Origin: Excoecaria cochinchinensis
Taxonomy: Eukaryota > Streptophyta > Magnoliopsida > Malpighiales > Euphorbiaceae
NCBI GenBank assembly: GCA_947683425.1
Contig: CANTUQ010000035.1
Span: forward strand, 5,131,001-5,195,000
Reading direction: 5' to 3'
Length of the DNA: 64,000 nucleotides
Both the position numbers and the translations under genes were made by a program. Below the pieces are notes generated by a model that was given only the letters and a program-made list of their open reading frames with translations, was not told the DNA's origin and made no database searches. Shown in pieces: positions 1 to 11,175 of this stretch. The number at the start of each line of letters is the position of its first letter. The first letter of the stretch is position 1.

Positions 1-448
1 GAAAATAAACTCACTTAAAATTAAGTCTCATAGGCAGAACATGAAAGCCCAAAAGAAAGACTTATTAAAACCCAAAATAACTAAATTAAACCCAATCTAC
101 AAGCCCATCACGCCTAGCCCATTAAATCCCAACTTAAATGAGTCATGTGACTTTTAAATGAAGCACATGACATGTACAATTAAAAGCCCAAAGTTGTATA
201 AGCCCTTGATGGCTTAAATTGGCCCAATTCCTTCACTTGCTTCCAAAAGGCTAAGTACTTTAAGTTGGCCTTCAAGCCCTTGATAGCATTTCTCAATAGC
301 CTCTTCATGAATTTATTGAGTGACAAAATCTTGAACAAAAGACGACATAGCCATCTTTAGCTTCTGAGCACGTCCTCTTGTTATTGGGCCACTAGGCAGC
401 TTCAAAGGATCTTTGGTGGTTGATGGCATTATTGGTGGATCCGTATCA
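1..448 (-). repeat. Element A 3' LTR (partial)
   Basis: The right edge (U3 start on the minus strand) is TGATACGGATCC, ending at 448 immediately beside the PPT. The sequence matches 14959-15402 of the 5' LTR with a few differences. About 408 bp (R/U5 side) lie outside the window. It encodes the last part of A's polyprotein. Confidence 0.93.
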
Positions 449-1836
449 TTCCCTCCCTCCTCAAAAAGATTTGTCCTCAAATCTACATCCACATCAAAAG
501 GAGAAAGGTCAGAAACATTAAATGTAGTAGAAACACCATACTCACCTGGTAAATCTATCTTGTAAGCATTATCGTTGATGCGCTCCAAGACTTGAAATGG
601 ACCATCACCACGTGCATCCAACTTTCCCTTCCTTTGGTTTGGAAACCTTTCCTTGCAAAAATGTACCCAAACCCAATCTCCAGGAGCAAATACCACTTGT
701 TGCCTTCCTTTATTAGCTCTTGCAACATACTTTTGGTTCCTCTTCTCAATGTTAGATCTGGCTTTTTCATGCAAAGTCTTTACCAATTTTGCCTTCCTGT
801 TGCCATCTAAACTTGAAAGCTCATTTAAAGGCAATGGACAAAGATCAAGCACAGTCAGTGGGTTAAAACCATAAACAATCTCAAATGGTGAAAAACCAGT
901 AGAAGAATGAATACTTCTATTATAAGCAAATTCAATGAAAGGTAAACAATCTTCCCATGTTTTGAGATTCTTACCCACTATAGCAAGAAGTAAGGTACCC
1001 AAAGATCTATTCACTACCTCTGTTTGACCATCTGTCTGCGGGTGGCAAGTAGTAGAAAATAATAACTTTGTACCCAACTTACCCCATAGAACACGCCAAA
1101 AATGAGAAAGGAACTTTGTATCCCTGTCAGAAACAATGGTGCGTGGTATACCATGCAAACGCACAACTTCTCTAAAGAATAGGTCAGCAACATTAACAGC
1201 GTCATCACATTTATGACAAGCAATAAAGTGAGCCATTTTACTAAACCTATCTACCACAACAAAAATGCTATCTCTACCAGATTTAGTTCTAGGCAATCCA
1301 AGCACAAAGTCCATAGAAACATCAGTCCAAGGAGAACTAGGTACAGGTAGAGGCATATACAAACCATGGGGCATAGTTTTAGACTTAGCTTGCCTACATG
1401 CAACACATGAATTACATACTTTCTCCACATCCCTGCGCATATGAGGCCAATAAAAATGCTCATTTAACATGTCATAAGTCTTATGCACCCCAAAATGTCC
1501 CATCAAGCCCCCACAATGAGATTCTAATACAAGCAAATCATGCATTGAACACTTAGGCAAACAAAGCTTGCTGCCCTTAAACAAAAACCCATCATGCCTA
1601 TAGAATTTATCAAAAGCTTGATGTTCACATGCTGCATACACATTACCAAAATCAAGATCTCCAACATATAGTTCCTTAACATGCTTAAAACCAAGCAATT
1701 TAGAACTAAGTGTAGAAATTAAAGCATATCGTCTTGACAATGCATCCGCAACAATGTTATCTTTTCCATGCTTATATTGAATAACATAAGGAAATATTTC
1801 AATAAATTCAACCCATTTAGCATACCATTTATTCAA
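313..1836 (-). pseudogene. Element A integrase region of pol
   Basis: The 507-codon frame begins just after RNase H. It contains the HHCC zinc-binding region (GHFGVHKT through CNSCVACRQ), the integrase core with the first Asp in SMDFVLGLP, the second in VSDRDTKF and the Glu in QTEVVNR, then the GPY/F-type segment GDGPFQVLERIN. Integrase joins the cDNA to the target. The C-terminal GPITRGRAQKLK tail is encoded inside the LTR. The frame ends at a stop replacing Glu: the 5' LTR copy has GAA where this copy has TAA. The Met at the start is not a real start; it follows the nonsense codon at 1843-1845, where the family has Gln. Confidence 0.88.
449..484 (-). promoter_or_regulatory. Element A polypurine tract plus upstream inverted repeat
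   Basis: On the minus strand a purine run (GAGGAGGGAGGGAA) abuts the 3' LTR and would prime plus-strand DNA synthesis. At 467-484 lies a perfect inverted repeat with 7-bp arms, AGATTTG and CAAATCT around a 4-base loop. The same hairpin with C-G in place of T-A occurs in B, F, J, N2 and N3. Confidence 0.85.
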
Positions 1837-1842
1837 CTTACC

Positions 1843-3237
1843 TTATCCCTTCAAGTGTTTGAGGGACTCATGATCGATGTGAATGACAAACTCCTTGGGT
1901 AGGAGGTAATGCTGCGACACATCCAATGCTCTTACTAAAGCATAAAGCTCCTTGTCATAGGTTGAATAATTGAGTTGGGCTCCATGTAGCTTCTCACTGA
2001 AAATGGCAATTGGTTTCTTTTCTTGCATTAAAACCACCCCAATACCTACACCAGAAGCATCACATTCTATTTCAAATGTTTTATCAAAGTTAGGCAAAGA
2101 TAAAATAGGAGCAGAACACAACTTCCCTTTCAAAGTCTCAAATGCCTTTTGCTGTGCTTCTCCCCACTTGAACCCAACCTCCTTGATTATTTCTGTGAGT
2201 GGTGCAGCAATGGAAGAAAAATCCTGCACAAAACGCCTATAAAAGCTTGCCAAGTCATGGAAGCTTCTCACATCAGAAGTAGTCTTAGGTGTAGGCCATT
2301 CCTTAATTGCCTTCACTTTTTCTTCATCCACTTCAATTCCCTGTGCACTCACCACAAAACCAAGAAACACAAGTCTATCTATGCAAAATGTACATTTCTT
2401 AAGCTTAGCATACAACTTTTCAGATCTCAAAGCTTGTAAAATTAGCCTAACATGCTCAATATGCTCTTCATAAGACTTGCTATAAATGAGTATATCATCA
2501 AAATACACAACAACAAACTTTCCTAAATATGCACGCAATACATGGTTCATAAGCCTCATAAAAGTGCTAGGGGCATTAGATAGCCCAAATGGCATAACCA
2601 ACCACTCATACAAACCATATTTAGTTTTGAAAGCTATTTTCCACTCATCACTAGGTTTCATTCTAATTTGATGATATCCACTCATTAAATCAATTTTAGT
2701 AAAATACACAGCACCACATAATTCATCCAACATATCATCTAGCCTAGGAATGGGATGTCTATACTTTACAGTGATTTTGTTGATCGCACGGCAATCAACA
2801 CACATCCTCCATGTTCCATCCTTCTTAGGCACCAATAGGACAGGTACTGCGCATGGAATCATGCTTTCTCTCACCAATCCCTTCTCCATAAGTTCTTCCA
2901 CTTGCCTTTGCATTTCCTTTGTTTCAATAGGATTGCTTCTATAGGCTGGTCTATTGGGAATGGTAGATCCTGGCACAAAGTCAATCTGATGTTCTATCCC
3001 TCTCAAAGGTGGTAAACCATCTGGCAGCTCATCAGGAAAAACATCAGAATACTCCTGCAACAAAGAAACAAAACTAGAAGGCAAAGAATCAAGATTATGG
3101 TCAGTGTCAGTAAACAAAACTTCCTTGTAGATTACAAGAACCAAAGGTTGTCTTAAGGCTAATGCACTCTTGGCCTCCCTTGATCTAACATAGAAATTCT
3201 GTTTTTGTCTCCCGCCTTGCTTGTTTTCACTCACCAC
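1843..3237 (-). pseudogene. Element A reverse transcriptase / RNase H region of pol
   Basis: This frame covers the spacer after protease, RT and RNase H. RT motifs are visible: FTKIDLMSGYHQIRM with its catalytic Asp, WLVMPFGLSNAPSTF, and VVYFDDILIYS as the YxDD box. RNase H shows ECDAS, YDKELYAL and HIDH. The family sequence FHGLASFYRRF is FHDLASFYRRF here. The frame ends in a stop at 1843-1845 (Gln to TAA) right after RNase H and is one frame away from the upstream gag-protease piece. The first Met is therefore arbitrary. RT copies element RNA to cDNA inside the particle. Confidence 0.88.
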
Positions 3238-3245
3238 TGGGCCAT

Positions 3246-4595
3246 TTATTTGTTTTTTTCTTTTTGGGCCACTTTTGCCCCTTTCTTTTCTTTTTCTCTC
3301 TTTCTCACCCCTTGGGCCGAAACCTCTCTCCCCTTTTCTGTTTTGGCCAAAGCCTCTTTCTCTTTCTCAAACATTTTCTTTTGATCTTCATAAATCTCTT
3401 GAGGAGATAATGGAGCTAAAACAACCTTTTTACCTTCATAAGAAAAAGAAAACCTGTTAGTGTACCCATTATGAATAGCTTGTCTATCAAATTGCCATGG
3501 CCTTCCCAGAAGCAAATGGCCTGCCTGCATAGGTACAACATCACATAAAACTTCATCCTTGTACCATCCAATAGAAAATGATACTCTAACCTGGCGTGTG
3601 ACCTTAACGTCTCCACTATCATTTAACCATTGTAATTTATAAGGTCTAAGATGCTTCTCACATGCCAAGTTCAACTTCTCAACCATACTCACACTAGCTA
3701 CATTCGTGCAACTCCCCCCATCAATAATGATTGTGCACACTCTCCCATTAACTAAACACTTAGTGTGAAATATGTTTTCTCTTTGTTCTAGGCTATCTTC
3801 CTTAACATTCAAGTTTAAAGCTCGCCTAGCCACTAATGATTTCCCACTTTCAGCAACTAACAACTCTCCATCACTATCACAATCACTACAATCTTCCAAA
3901 GGTGGCATCTCATCTTCACTATGGTCTGATTCAGAAACAATTTCCCCATCATCCCTAGCTATTATCACCCTTTTATTAGGACAATCACGTACCATATGCC
4001 CCTTCCCCAAGCATTTAAAGCATTTAATCTCTCTACTAGGAGTTGGAGTATTAGGGTTACCTTTTACAACCTTAGATGGTGATTGGACAGCCCTTGCATC
4101 TTTGGAACCCGAATCTTCCCCATAAGATTTGGATCCCCTAAAGTCTCTTCTATCCTTCCCTTTGGTCCATCTAGATCCCAAACTATCCCTTGAGTTGTTG
4201 CTGGTTCGGTTGAAGCTCCTACTCTTCTTCTGTTTCTCAATTTTCATTGCCATATTCAACATTTCCTCCATGGAGTCATATCTATGAAGCTCAATGACAT
4301 CAGCAATCTCCTTATTCAATCCACCTAAAAACCGAGCCATGGTTACCTCTTCATCTTCCTCAATGTTAGCTCTAGCCATGCACATTTCCATTTCTTTATG
4401 GTAGTCCTGTACTGACCTACCCCCTTGCACTAACCTATGCAACTTCTGATGTAGCTCCCTAAAGTAATGTGAAGGCACAAATCTTTTCCTCATGGCCTCC
4501 TTCATATCCTCCCAATTACCAATAGGACGTCTACCCACTTTCCTTCTGCTCAAATTCAATTGATCTCACCAAAATAAGGCATAATCTGTAAACTC
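3246..4595 (-). pseudogene. Element A gag C-terminal half and protease
   Basis: This is the part of gag left of the B insertion. Counting from the Met at 4559, it carries the end of the capsid domain, a CCHC knuckle CFKCLGKGHMVRDC at about 180-193 and a retropepsin-like site IIIDGGSCTNVAS with Asp at about 280. A stop at 4566-4568 changes the second Trp of FWWDQL to TGA. The frame ends after a Lys/Glu-rich linker at 3246, where an A-run appears to have gained or lost a base relative to element D, shifting frame into RT. The upstream half of gag lies at 12351-12754. Confidence 0.86.
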
Positions 4596-5770
4596 TGATG
4601 CGGAACCCCAGCCTATATGCAAACTAGAACGCCAACATACCATGAATATTGATCATAAACAAGTGAATAAACCCCCAATCTAAAGAACCCCCAAACAAGA
4701 TTGAATGGAAACGCTTATAATAGATTGATTTAGAAAGTAAGAAGAATAAGAATCAAGCATACATTAACCATGCAAATTGCCTAAGTCTAATTCTTCATAC
4801 AATAGCAAGAATCAATAGAAATTAACTCTCACAAATTCAGTCAATGAAAATTCATTAATCATAAGATATGCAAAATGTAAAGTACAAATGAAGAAGTTCA
4901 GCCCTTTATATAGGCTAGGCAGCCACCCCTCCCTAGAGAAGTTATAATCAAACACTAACTCTAAGAGATAATTAATAAAATAAATAACAAAGATAATTCC
5001 TAACCTTTATCTACATGTATTTGGCCATAATATGGACTAAGTACATGAATAAATAAAGATAAATACAATCTGAAAATAATCCTAAAAGCTAGTGATTATC
5101 CTAAGGAAAATGAATGTAGACTCAATTTTGGCTATAAGTGGAATTTGGCTAACTCACTCAAGATAAATTCATCTTATTGTTTCTCCATCAAACTCTATTC
5201 AATAATATCCCAAAATAATAAGTATTTATCAAAGAAAAGCCATTCCTAAAATTTAGGACCCCAAGTTCACTAATGTAGGCATAAAGCTAAATTTGACTCA
5301 AACCCATCCAAATTCAGCTCTCCCCTTTAAAATCCGGCCCCCTCATGTTTTCTAAGCCTCAATTAGTTATTTAGGCCCAACTCTTTAGAAGAGATAAGCC
5401 CAACTTTAGCCTACCCACTTAAACTACCCAAAATACTCAAATAAACCCAAAAATAAAACAAACCTAATTAAATAAGCCCAAAACGTTTTCTAAGGTACTA
5501 GGCTGCCCAAATACATTTATTTATATGTCATTACAAGAATAGAAGCTAAACAAAATAGCTTGAAGGCCCATTTGACCATTCGGCCCCAACTTGTCTTCAT
5601 AGCCCAATTCAGCTTCTTTCCCCTCTTGAACTTGTATCTTCTCTACATAAGGCCTCATGAATGCTTGTAGGACTTCTTTAAGCTTCTTTGACCTTGCTCT
5701 TGTGATTGGTCCTTGAGGAAGTGCTAGTTCATCTCTCTTGTTGCCATTATGCTTGGTTGTGCTCATATCA
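4596..5770 (-). repeat. Element B 3' LTR
   Basis: Left edge is TGATGCGGAACCCC, right edge CTCATATCA next to the PPT; 1175 bp. The pol reading frame continues into it, stops at 5521, and encodes the last 80 or so residues. TATA-like TATATAAA lies near 4905-4912. Confidence 0.95.
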
Positions 5771-8316
5771 TCCCCTCCCCCTTCGAAAGGATTCGTCCTC
5801 GAATCTGAATCACAGTCAAATGGAGATAAGTCAGAAACATTAAAAGTTGCACTTACACCATACTCACCTGGCAAATCAATCTTGTATGCATTGTCATTGA
5901 TTCGTTTTAGCACTTGAAATGGTCCATCTCCTCTTGCATCAAGTTTAGACTTCCTTTGGTTAGGAAACCTCTCTTTACGCATATGGATCCAAACCCAATC
6001 TCCTGGTTCGAATATCACTTGTCTACGGCCCTTGTTAGCCTGCTTTGCATACATCTTGTTCTTCTTCTCAATGTGCTCACGTGCTTTATTATGTATTGTC
6101 TTAACCAAATCAGCCTTAGCCTTGCCATCTAAATTAGAAAGTTCATTCAAAGGTAAAGGCATCAAATCCAACACAGTCAATGGATTAAAACCATACACAA
6201 TTTCAAAAGGTGAAAACCCTGTGGAAGTATGAATTGCACGATTATAAGCAAACTCAACAAATGGCAAACATTCTTCCCAAGTTTTAAGATTCTTACCAAC
6301 TATAGCACGCAACATAGTTCCTAAAGTTCTATTAACAACCTCAGTTTGGCCATCAGTTTGTGGATGACAAGTAGTCGAAAACACAAGTTTAGTACCAAGT
6401 TTACCCCACAAAACACGCCAAAAGTGACTTAGGAACTTAGAATCTCTATCAGAGACAATAGTTCTAGGTATACCATGCAATCGAACTACTTCCCTAAAAA
6501 ACAAATCAGCTATGTTTGTTGCATCATCAGTTTTATGACAAGCAATGAAATGCGCCATTTTACTAAATCGGTCCACTACAACAAACACACTATCCCTTCC
6601 CCTTTTTGTCCTAGGTAAACCTACAATGAAGTCCATGGAAATGTCAGTCCAAGGTTCAGTGGGAACAGGCAAAGGAGTATACAAACCTTGATTTAAAGAC
6701 TTAGACTTAGCCTGTTTACATGCAAAACATTGGGCACACACTTTTTCAACATATTTTCGCATATTAGGCCAATAAAAATGTTCATTAAGCATGTCTAAAG
6801 TCTTTTGCACACCAAAGTGTCCCATCAATCCCCCGCTATGCGATTCTTTCACAAGCAACTCTCTAATAGAACATGCAGGTATACACAATTGTTTTCCCCT
6901 AAAAAGAAACCCATCATGTCTATAGAACTTATTAAATGCATAATGTTCACATGCCTTATACACTTCACCAAAATCAGAATCATGCTCATACATTTCTTTC
7001 AAATGCTCAAAACCTAACAATTTGGAACTAAGCATAGAAATCAGTGCATATCTCCTAGAAAGCGCATCGGCAACAACATTCTCTTTACCTTGCTTGTATT
7101 TAATTACATATGGAAAAGTATCAAGGTACTCTACCCACTTACCATGCCTTCTATTCAACTTACCTTGTCCCTTTAGATATTTGAGAGACTGGTGATCTGT
7201 GTGTATCACGAATTCTTTAGGCAAAAGGTAGTGTTCCCAAACCTCAAGAGCTCTCACCAACGCATAGAACTCTTTATCATAGGTAGAGTAATTCAGCTGT
7301 GCTCCACTCAACTTCTCACTAAAGTATGCTATTGGGCGGTTTTCCTGCATCAAAACAGCACCTATACCAATCCCAGAAGCATCACATTCAATCTCAAAAG
7401 TCTTAGAAAAATCAGGTAATTTCAAAATAGGAGCAGTACACAATTTATCTTTCAAAGCATTAAAAGCATCTTCCTGTTCTTTACCCCATTTAAAACCAAC
7501 AGACTTTTTAATGATTTCATTTAAAGGTGCAGCAATGGTGGAAAAATCTTTAACAAATCTCCTATAGAAACTTGCTAAACCATGAAAGCTCCTTACCTCA
7601 CTTGCATTCTTAGGTGTTGGCCATTCTTGGATAGCCTTAACCTTTTCATTATCAACTTCAACACCACGTGCACTAACAATAAATCCTAGGAAAACAACAC
7701 TATCAACATAAAAAGTGCATTTCTTCAAATTAGCATACAATTGTTGTTCTCTCAAAACAGCTAACACAAGTGCAACATGCCTTAAATGTTCTTCTAGGTT
7801 TTTGCTGTAAATTAAGATATCATCAAAGTATACAACAACAAATTTACCTAAAAATTCACGCAAAACATGGTTCATGAGTCTCATAAATGTGCTAGGCGCA
7901 TTAGTTAAACCAAAAGGCATAACCAACCATTCATACAAACCATATTTTGTTTTAAAGGCAGTTTTCCATTCATCACCTAACTTCATCCTGATTTGATGAT
8001 AACCACTTTTTAAGTCAATTTTAGTGAATATTACAGCACCATTTAACTCTTCAAGCATATCATCTAACCTAGGAATGGGATGGCGATACTTTACAGTGAT
8101 TTTGTTAACTGCTCGACAATCAACACACATGCGCATAGTTCCATCCTTTTTAGGTACCAAAAGAACAGGTACGGCACAAGGACTTAGGCTTTCTCTCACG
8201 TGTCCCTTTGCTAAAAGTTCCTCCACTTGTCTTTGCAACTCCTTTGTTTCTTCCGGATTGCTTCGATAAGCTGGACGGTTTGGAATTTGTGCACCAGGAA
8301 CAAAATCAATTTGATG
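5521..8316 (-). CDS. Element B pol: RT, RNase H, integrase
   Basis: The frame is open for 931 codons after the stop at 8317-8319; the first Met is at 8238 and is probably not a real start. Counting from that Met: RT with FTKIDL near 71-76 and VVYFDD near 135-140; RNase H with ECDAS near 284-288, Glu in YDKEFYAL, HTDH and VVADALS; integrase with the HHCC finger near 474-508 and D536, D597, E633 (D-x35-E spacing); and GDGPF near 770-774. The last ~80 residues, with GPITRARSKKLKE, are encoded in the LTR and resemble the CRM C-terminal region used for chromatin targeting. All catalytic residues are present. With the gag-protease part it would make one polyprotein; the stop is most simply a recent G-to-T mutation (GAA to TAA). 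Confidence 0.93.
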   Translation of the reverse strand, partial: HQIDFVPGAQIPNRPAYRSNPEETKELQRQVEELLAKGHVRESLSPCAVPVLLVPKKDGTMRMCVDCRAVNKITVKYRHPIPRLDDMLEELNGAVIFTKIDLKSGYHQIRMKLGDEWKTAFKTKYGLYEWLVMPFGLTNAPSTFMRLMNHVLREFLGKFVVVYFDDILIYSKNLEEHLRHVALVLAVLREQQLYANLKKCTFYVDSVVFLGFIVSARGVEVDNEKVKAIQEWPTPKNASEVRSFHGLASFYRRFVKDFSTIAAPLNEIIKKSVGFKWGKEQEDAFNALKDKLCTAPILKLPDFSKTFEIECDASGIGIGAVLMQENRPIAYFSEKLSGAQLNYSTYDKEFYALVRALEVWEHYLLPKEFVIHTDHQSLKYLKGQGKLNRRHGKWVEYLDTFPYVIKYKQGKENVVADALSRRYALISMLSSKLLGFEHLKEMYEHDSDFGEVYKACEHYAFNKFYRHDGFLFRGKQLCIPACSIRELLVKESHSGGLMGHFGVQKTLDMLNEHFYWPNMRKYVEKVCAQCFACKQAKSKSLNQGLYTPLPVPTEPWTDISMDFIVGLPRTKRGRDSVFVVVDRFSKMAHFIACHKTDDATNIADLFFREVVRLHGIPRTIVSDRDSKFLSHFWRVLWGKLGTKLVFSTTCHPQTDGQTEVVNRTLGTMLRAIVGKNLKTWEECLPFVEFAYNRAIHTSTGFSPFEIVYGFNPLTVLDLMPLPLNELSNLDGKAKADLVKTIHNKAREHIEKKNKMYAKQANKGRRQVIFEPGDWVWIHMRKERFPNQRKSKLDARGDGPFQVLKRINDNAYKIDLPGEYGVSATFNVSDLSPFDCDSDSRTNPFEGGGDDMSTTKHNGNKRDELALPQGPITRARSKKLKEVLQAFMRPYVEKIQVQEGKEAELGYEDKLGPNGQMGLQAILFSFYSCNDI
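5771..5805 (-). promoter_or_regulatory. Element B polypurine tract plus upstream inverted repeat
   Basis: The purine run (CGAAGGGGGAGGGGA on the minus strand) abuts the 3' LTR. The inverted repeat GATTCG-AGGA-CGAATC lies at 5790-5805 with a 6-bp stem. In pol it is read as D-S-R-T-N. Confidence 0.85.
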
Positions 8317-10335
8317 TTAAATCCCTCTAATTGGTGGCAACCCAGGTGGTATCTCCTCAGGGAAGACATCTTTATAATCCTGCAATAAGTCAGAAAAAGA
8401 ACTAGGCAAATTTGGGTTAAGGTTAGTTTCAGAAAAATAATTGTCCTTAAACCTCAAAAGTACTAAAGTTCTCATGCCTAAGTAAGCACTCTTCAACTCT
8501 CTCTCTTTTGCATAAAAGGAATATTTGCTGAATTTTTCACTCAACTCACTGAGCTCTCCTTTTACCTCAACACACATTAACTTCTTCTCTCCTGCACTTC
8601 TCTCATTCTTTATCTCACTAGTGCAGTCACTCACCATTGGGCCTTTACTTTTATTCTTTTCACTACTGGCCTCTTCTCTCTCATTTTTCTTTTCTTTCTC
8701 ACTTCCCTTTACCTCTTTTGCAGATTGATGTATCTTCACTTGATCTGCATATACATCTTTAGGTGCCAAAGGGGCAAGTGTGTGTTTACATCCTTTAAAT
8801 TCAAAAGTGTACCTATTTCTAAATCCATCATGTAATACGCGCCTATCAAATTGCCAAGGCCTTCCTAGCAAAATATGACCAGCATGCATAGGTACAACAT
8901 CACAAGTGACTTCATCTTCATATTTACCAATGGAAAATAATATAGTTACACGTTTGGTCACCTTAACTTCCCCACTATCATTCAACCACTGAAGTCTGTA
9001 TGGGTTAGGGTGTTTCTTAGTTTTAAGTCCTAATTTATCAACTAAGACTGTACTAGCAACATTAACGCAACTACCCCCATCAATTATCATGCTACAGACT
9101 TTCCCACCTATTAGGCATCTAGTATGAAATATGTTTTCCCTCTGTTCTAGTCCTTCTTCTTTTACATTTACATTCAATGCACGCAACACCACTAAGGACT
9201 CTCCCTGAACAGGATACTCTAAATTTTCATCTACATCAGAACAATCCTCCAAAGGTGGCATATCATCACAGTCATTATCAGATTCAGAATCAGAAACAAT
9301 TTCATCCCCCCTTATTATCATGGTCTTTTTATTCCCACATTCATTAGCGTAATGACCACGACCCTTACATTTGAAACACTGAATGTCCCTATGTCTATTA
9401 GGTTTAGGGGTTGTTTCAGAAGTACCTTTTTGTGCAGTAACCGTTTTCTCTTTGGAATTTGACTGGTACTTGGAAGTGGATTCTTTCTTTGTGTCACCCT
9501 TGTTCCACTTTGAATTCCATTTATTGTTATTGGAATTTTCATAGGATTTGGTTGTCCCACGTCTACTTCTTTGTCTCTCCACTTTAATTGCAATGTTCAC
9601 CAAATCATCCATATCCACATAATGCTGCAATTCAACAATATCAGCAAGTTCTCTATTCATACCTCCCAAAAAGCGAGACATCGTTTGATATTCATCCTCC
9701 ACAATGCTTGCTTTAATCATGAGCATCTCCATCTCCTTGTAGTAATCCTCCACTGAACTAGATCCTTGTGTAAGTCTTTGTAACTGATTGTGGAGTTCCT
9801 TATGATAATAACTAGGCACATACTTCTTTCTCATGATTCTTTTCATTTCCTCCCAAGAAGTGATAGGGAGTTCCCCATTTCTCCTTCTACTTTTCAATAA
9901 CTCATCCCACCAAATTAGTGCATAATCAGAAAATTCAATGGCTGCGAGTTTTACCTTTTTCTCATCTGAATAGTGGTGGCATGAAAAGATCATCTCTACC
10001 TTTCTTTCCCAATCGAGATAGGCATCCACGTCATTTTTGCCTTTGAATGGGGGAATCTTCATCTTGATAGCACTCAAATTATTGTCTTTACTTTCCATTC
10101 GATTGTCATACCTCCTTGCTCTCATTGGGAAGGAATGAGCCTCCTCTTCTCCATCATCATTGTATAATTGGTCTACTTCTTCCTCCCTTGTATATTTGCC
10201 CTTGGAAGCTTTAAGGTCACTCTCCATGCTATCCATCCTGAGATTTAGCTTTTGCAAACTATCCATAAAAGCTTTAATCATAAGTTTAGTATCATGGGGA
10301 ATCTCAGTCTCATCTTTACTATTGTTTCCAGACAT
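8317..10335 (-). CDS. Element B gag and protease
   Basis: 672 residues start at ATG 10335. A coiled-coil-like N-terminal region is followed by the retrotransposon gag/capsid domain (about 90-255: KIPPFKGKNDVDAYLDWERK, then IWWDEL), a basic Asn/Lys-rich linker, one CCHC knuckle CFKCKGRGHYANEC (320-333), an acidic stretch and a retropepsin-like site MIIDGGSCVNVAS (Asp about 419). Gag forms the particle and binds RNA; protease processes the polyprotein. The frame stops at TAA 8317-8319, in the conserved GIEHQIDF segment before RT where relatives have GAA. The rest of pol follows in the same frame. Confidence 0.93.
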   Translation of the reverse strand: MSGNNSKDETEIPHDTKLMIKAFMDSLQKLNLRMDSMESDLKASKGKYTREEEVDQLYNDDGEEEAHSFPMRARRYDNRMESKDNNLSAIKMKIPPFKGKNDVDAYLDWERKVEMIFSCHHYSDEKKVKLAAIEFSDYALIWWDELLKSRRRNGELPITSWEEMKRIMRKKYVPSYYHKELHNQLQRLTQGSSSVEDYYKEMEMLMIKASIVEDEYQTMSRFLGGMNRELADIVELQHYVDMDDLVNIAIKVERQRSRRGTTKSYENSNNNKWNSKWNKGDTKKESTSKYQSNSKEKTVTAQKGTSETTPKPNRHRDIQCFKCKGRGHYANECGNKKTMIIRGDEIVSDSESDNDCDDMPPLEDCSDVDENLEYPVQGESLVVLRALNVNVKEEGLEQRENIFHTRCLIGGKVCSMIIDGGSCVNVASTVLVDKLGLKTKKHPNPYRLQWLNDSGEVKVTKRVTILFSIGKYEDEVTCDVVPMHAGHILLGRPWQFDRRVLHDGFRNRYTFEFKGCKHTLAPLAPKDVYADQVKIHQSAKEVKGSEKEKKNEREEASSEKNKSKGPMVSDCTSEIKNERSAGEKKLMCVEVKGELSELSEKFSKYSFYAKERELKSAYLGMRTLVLLRFKDNYFSETNLNPNLPSSFSDLLQDYKDVFPEEIPPGLPPIRGI

Positions 10336-11161
10336 CTTTAAACTTAAGTAAACAAGTAAAGAAAAGATCCACTCAACCTCACGTGTTTGTCTCTCAACTC
10401 ATAAATTGATTTCTCACAATTGTACTTCAGAAACAAACTCAAACAAATATGCACAATTGAGTAGTTTGATTTGGAAACAATGAGTACTTAACAAGAACAG
10501 CAAAAAGTACCAATTCTAGAGGCAAATTGACCAAATTGAACAAACTTAGAAATTAGCACACAAGAGATAAATTTCGTGCGCTTTAGTGTATAAAGATGTT
10601 CAACAATGTGCAATATGTTAAACTAGTGTAGTTGGAACCAAAAACAGTTTAGACACACAAATTGATAACTTAGAATGAAAAGAATAGACAAGACGGATGC
10701 ACTTAAATGCGATGTTTAACTAAACCTAATGATTAGTTTAAACAGATTTTATATAGACTCAACAAAAATAAAATCAAAGAAAGCATGCAAGAATATAACC
10801 CAAAATCTAAAAGCAACGAGTACTTAACCTGCCCTTTGAAGAAATCAAACAAATTATGGAAGTTCTAGCTTAATTGATCAAATTTGAACTTAACAAGATA
10901 ATAGGACCTGAATTGAACACAAGGTAATTTTCAGATTTTTTTTTTCGATATGTATATAAGCTTTCTTTTTTTTTCTTCTCTTTTTTTTTTTCAAAACATA
11001 AATCACACAACTAATGATCAAATACTTGAGATAGGTGAATTAACACAATTGAGCAACAACCAAATAAGGAACTAGATGCAAAGTCCTATTCGGCCAAAAC
11101 AAAGAAAGAATTTCAAGAAGACAAAATTAAAGGATAGTTAAGAATTTATCACTTAGCCTAA
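10336..11161 (-). other. Element B 5' leader (untranslated)
   Basis: This is the region between PBS and the gag ATG. It holds a pyrimidine-rich stretch with runs of T around 10931-10992 and, near gag, a short version of the conserved leader block (GTGAGGTTGAGTGG on the minus strand; compare GTGAGGGAGTG in the other elements). It lacks the ATGG-type repeat found in the A, D, F, J and K leaders. Confidence 0.8.
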
Positions 11162-11173
11162 GCTCTGATACCA
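11162..11173 (-). promoter_or_regulatory. Element B primer-binding site (tRNA-iMet)
   Basis: Minus strand TGGTATCAGAGC, two bases inside the 5' LTR. It is the standard plant PBS complementary to the 3' end of initiator tRNA-Met and primes minus-strand synthesis. Confidence 0.95.
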
Positions 11174-11175
11174 AT

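Noticed and set aside
3221..3460. Pro/Phe-rich open frames on the strand opposite gag (also 8525-8728, 37939-38121, 34074-34295)
   Set aside because: Antisense shadows of the Lys/Glu-rich linkers of gag-pol.
5521..8238. A classical chromodomain at the pol C terminus
   Set aside because: No aromatic-cage pattern is visible after GPY/F; only the short basic GPITRARxKK tail is present.
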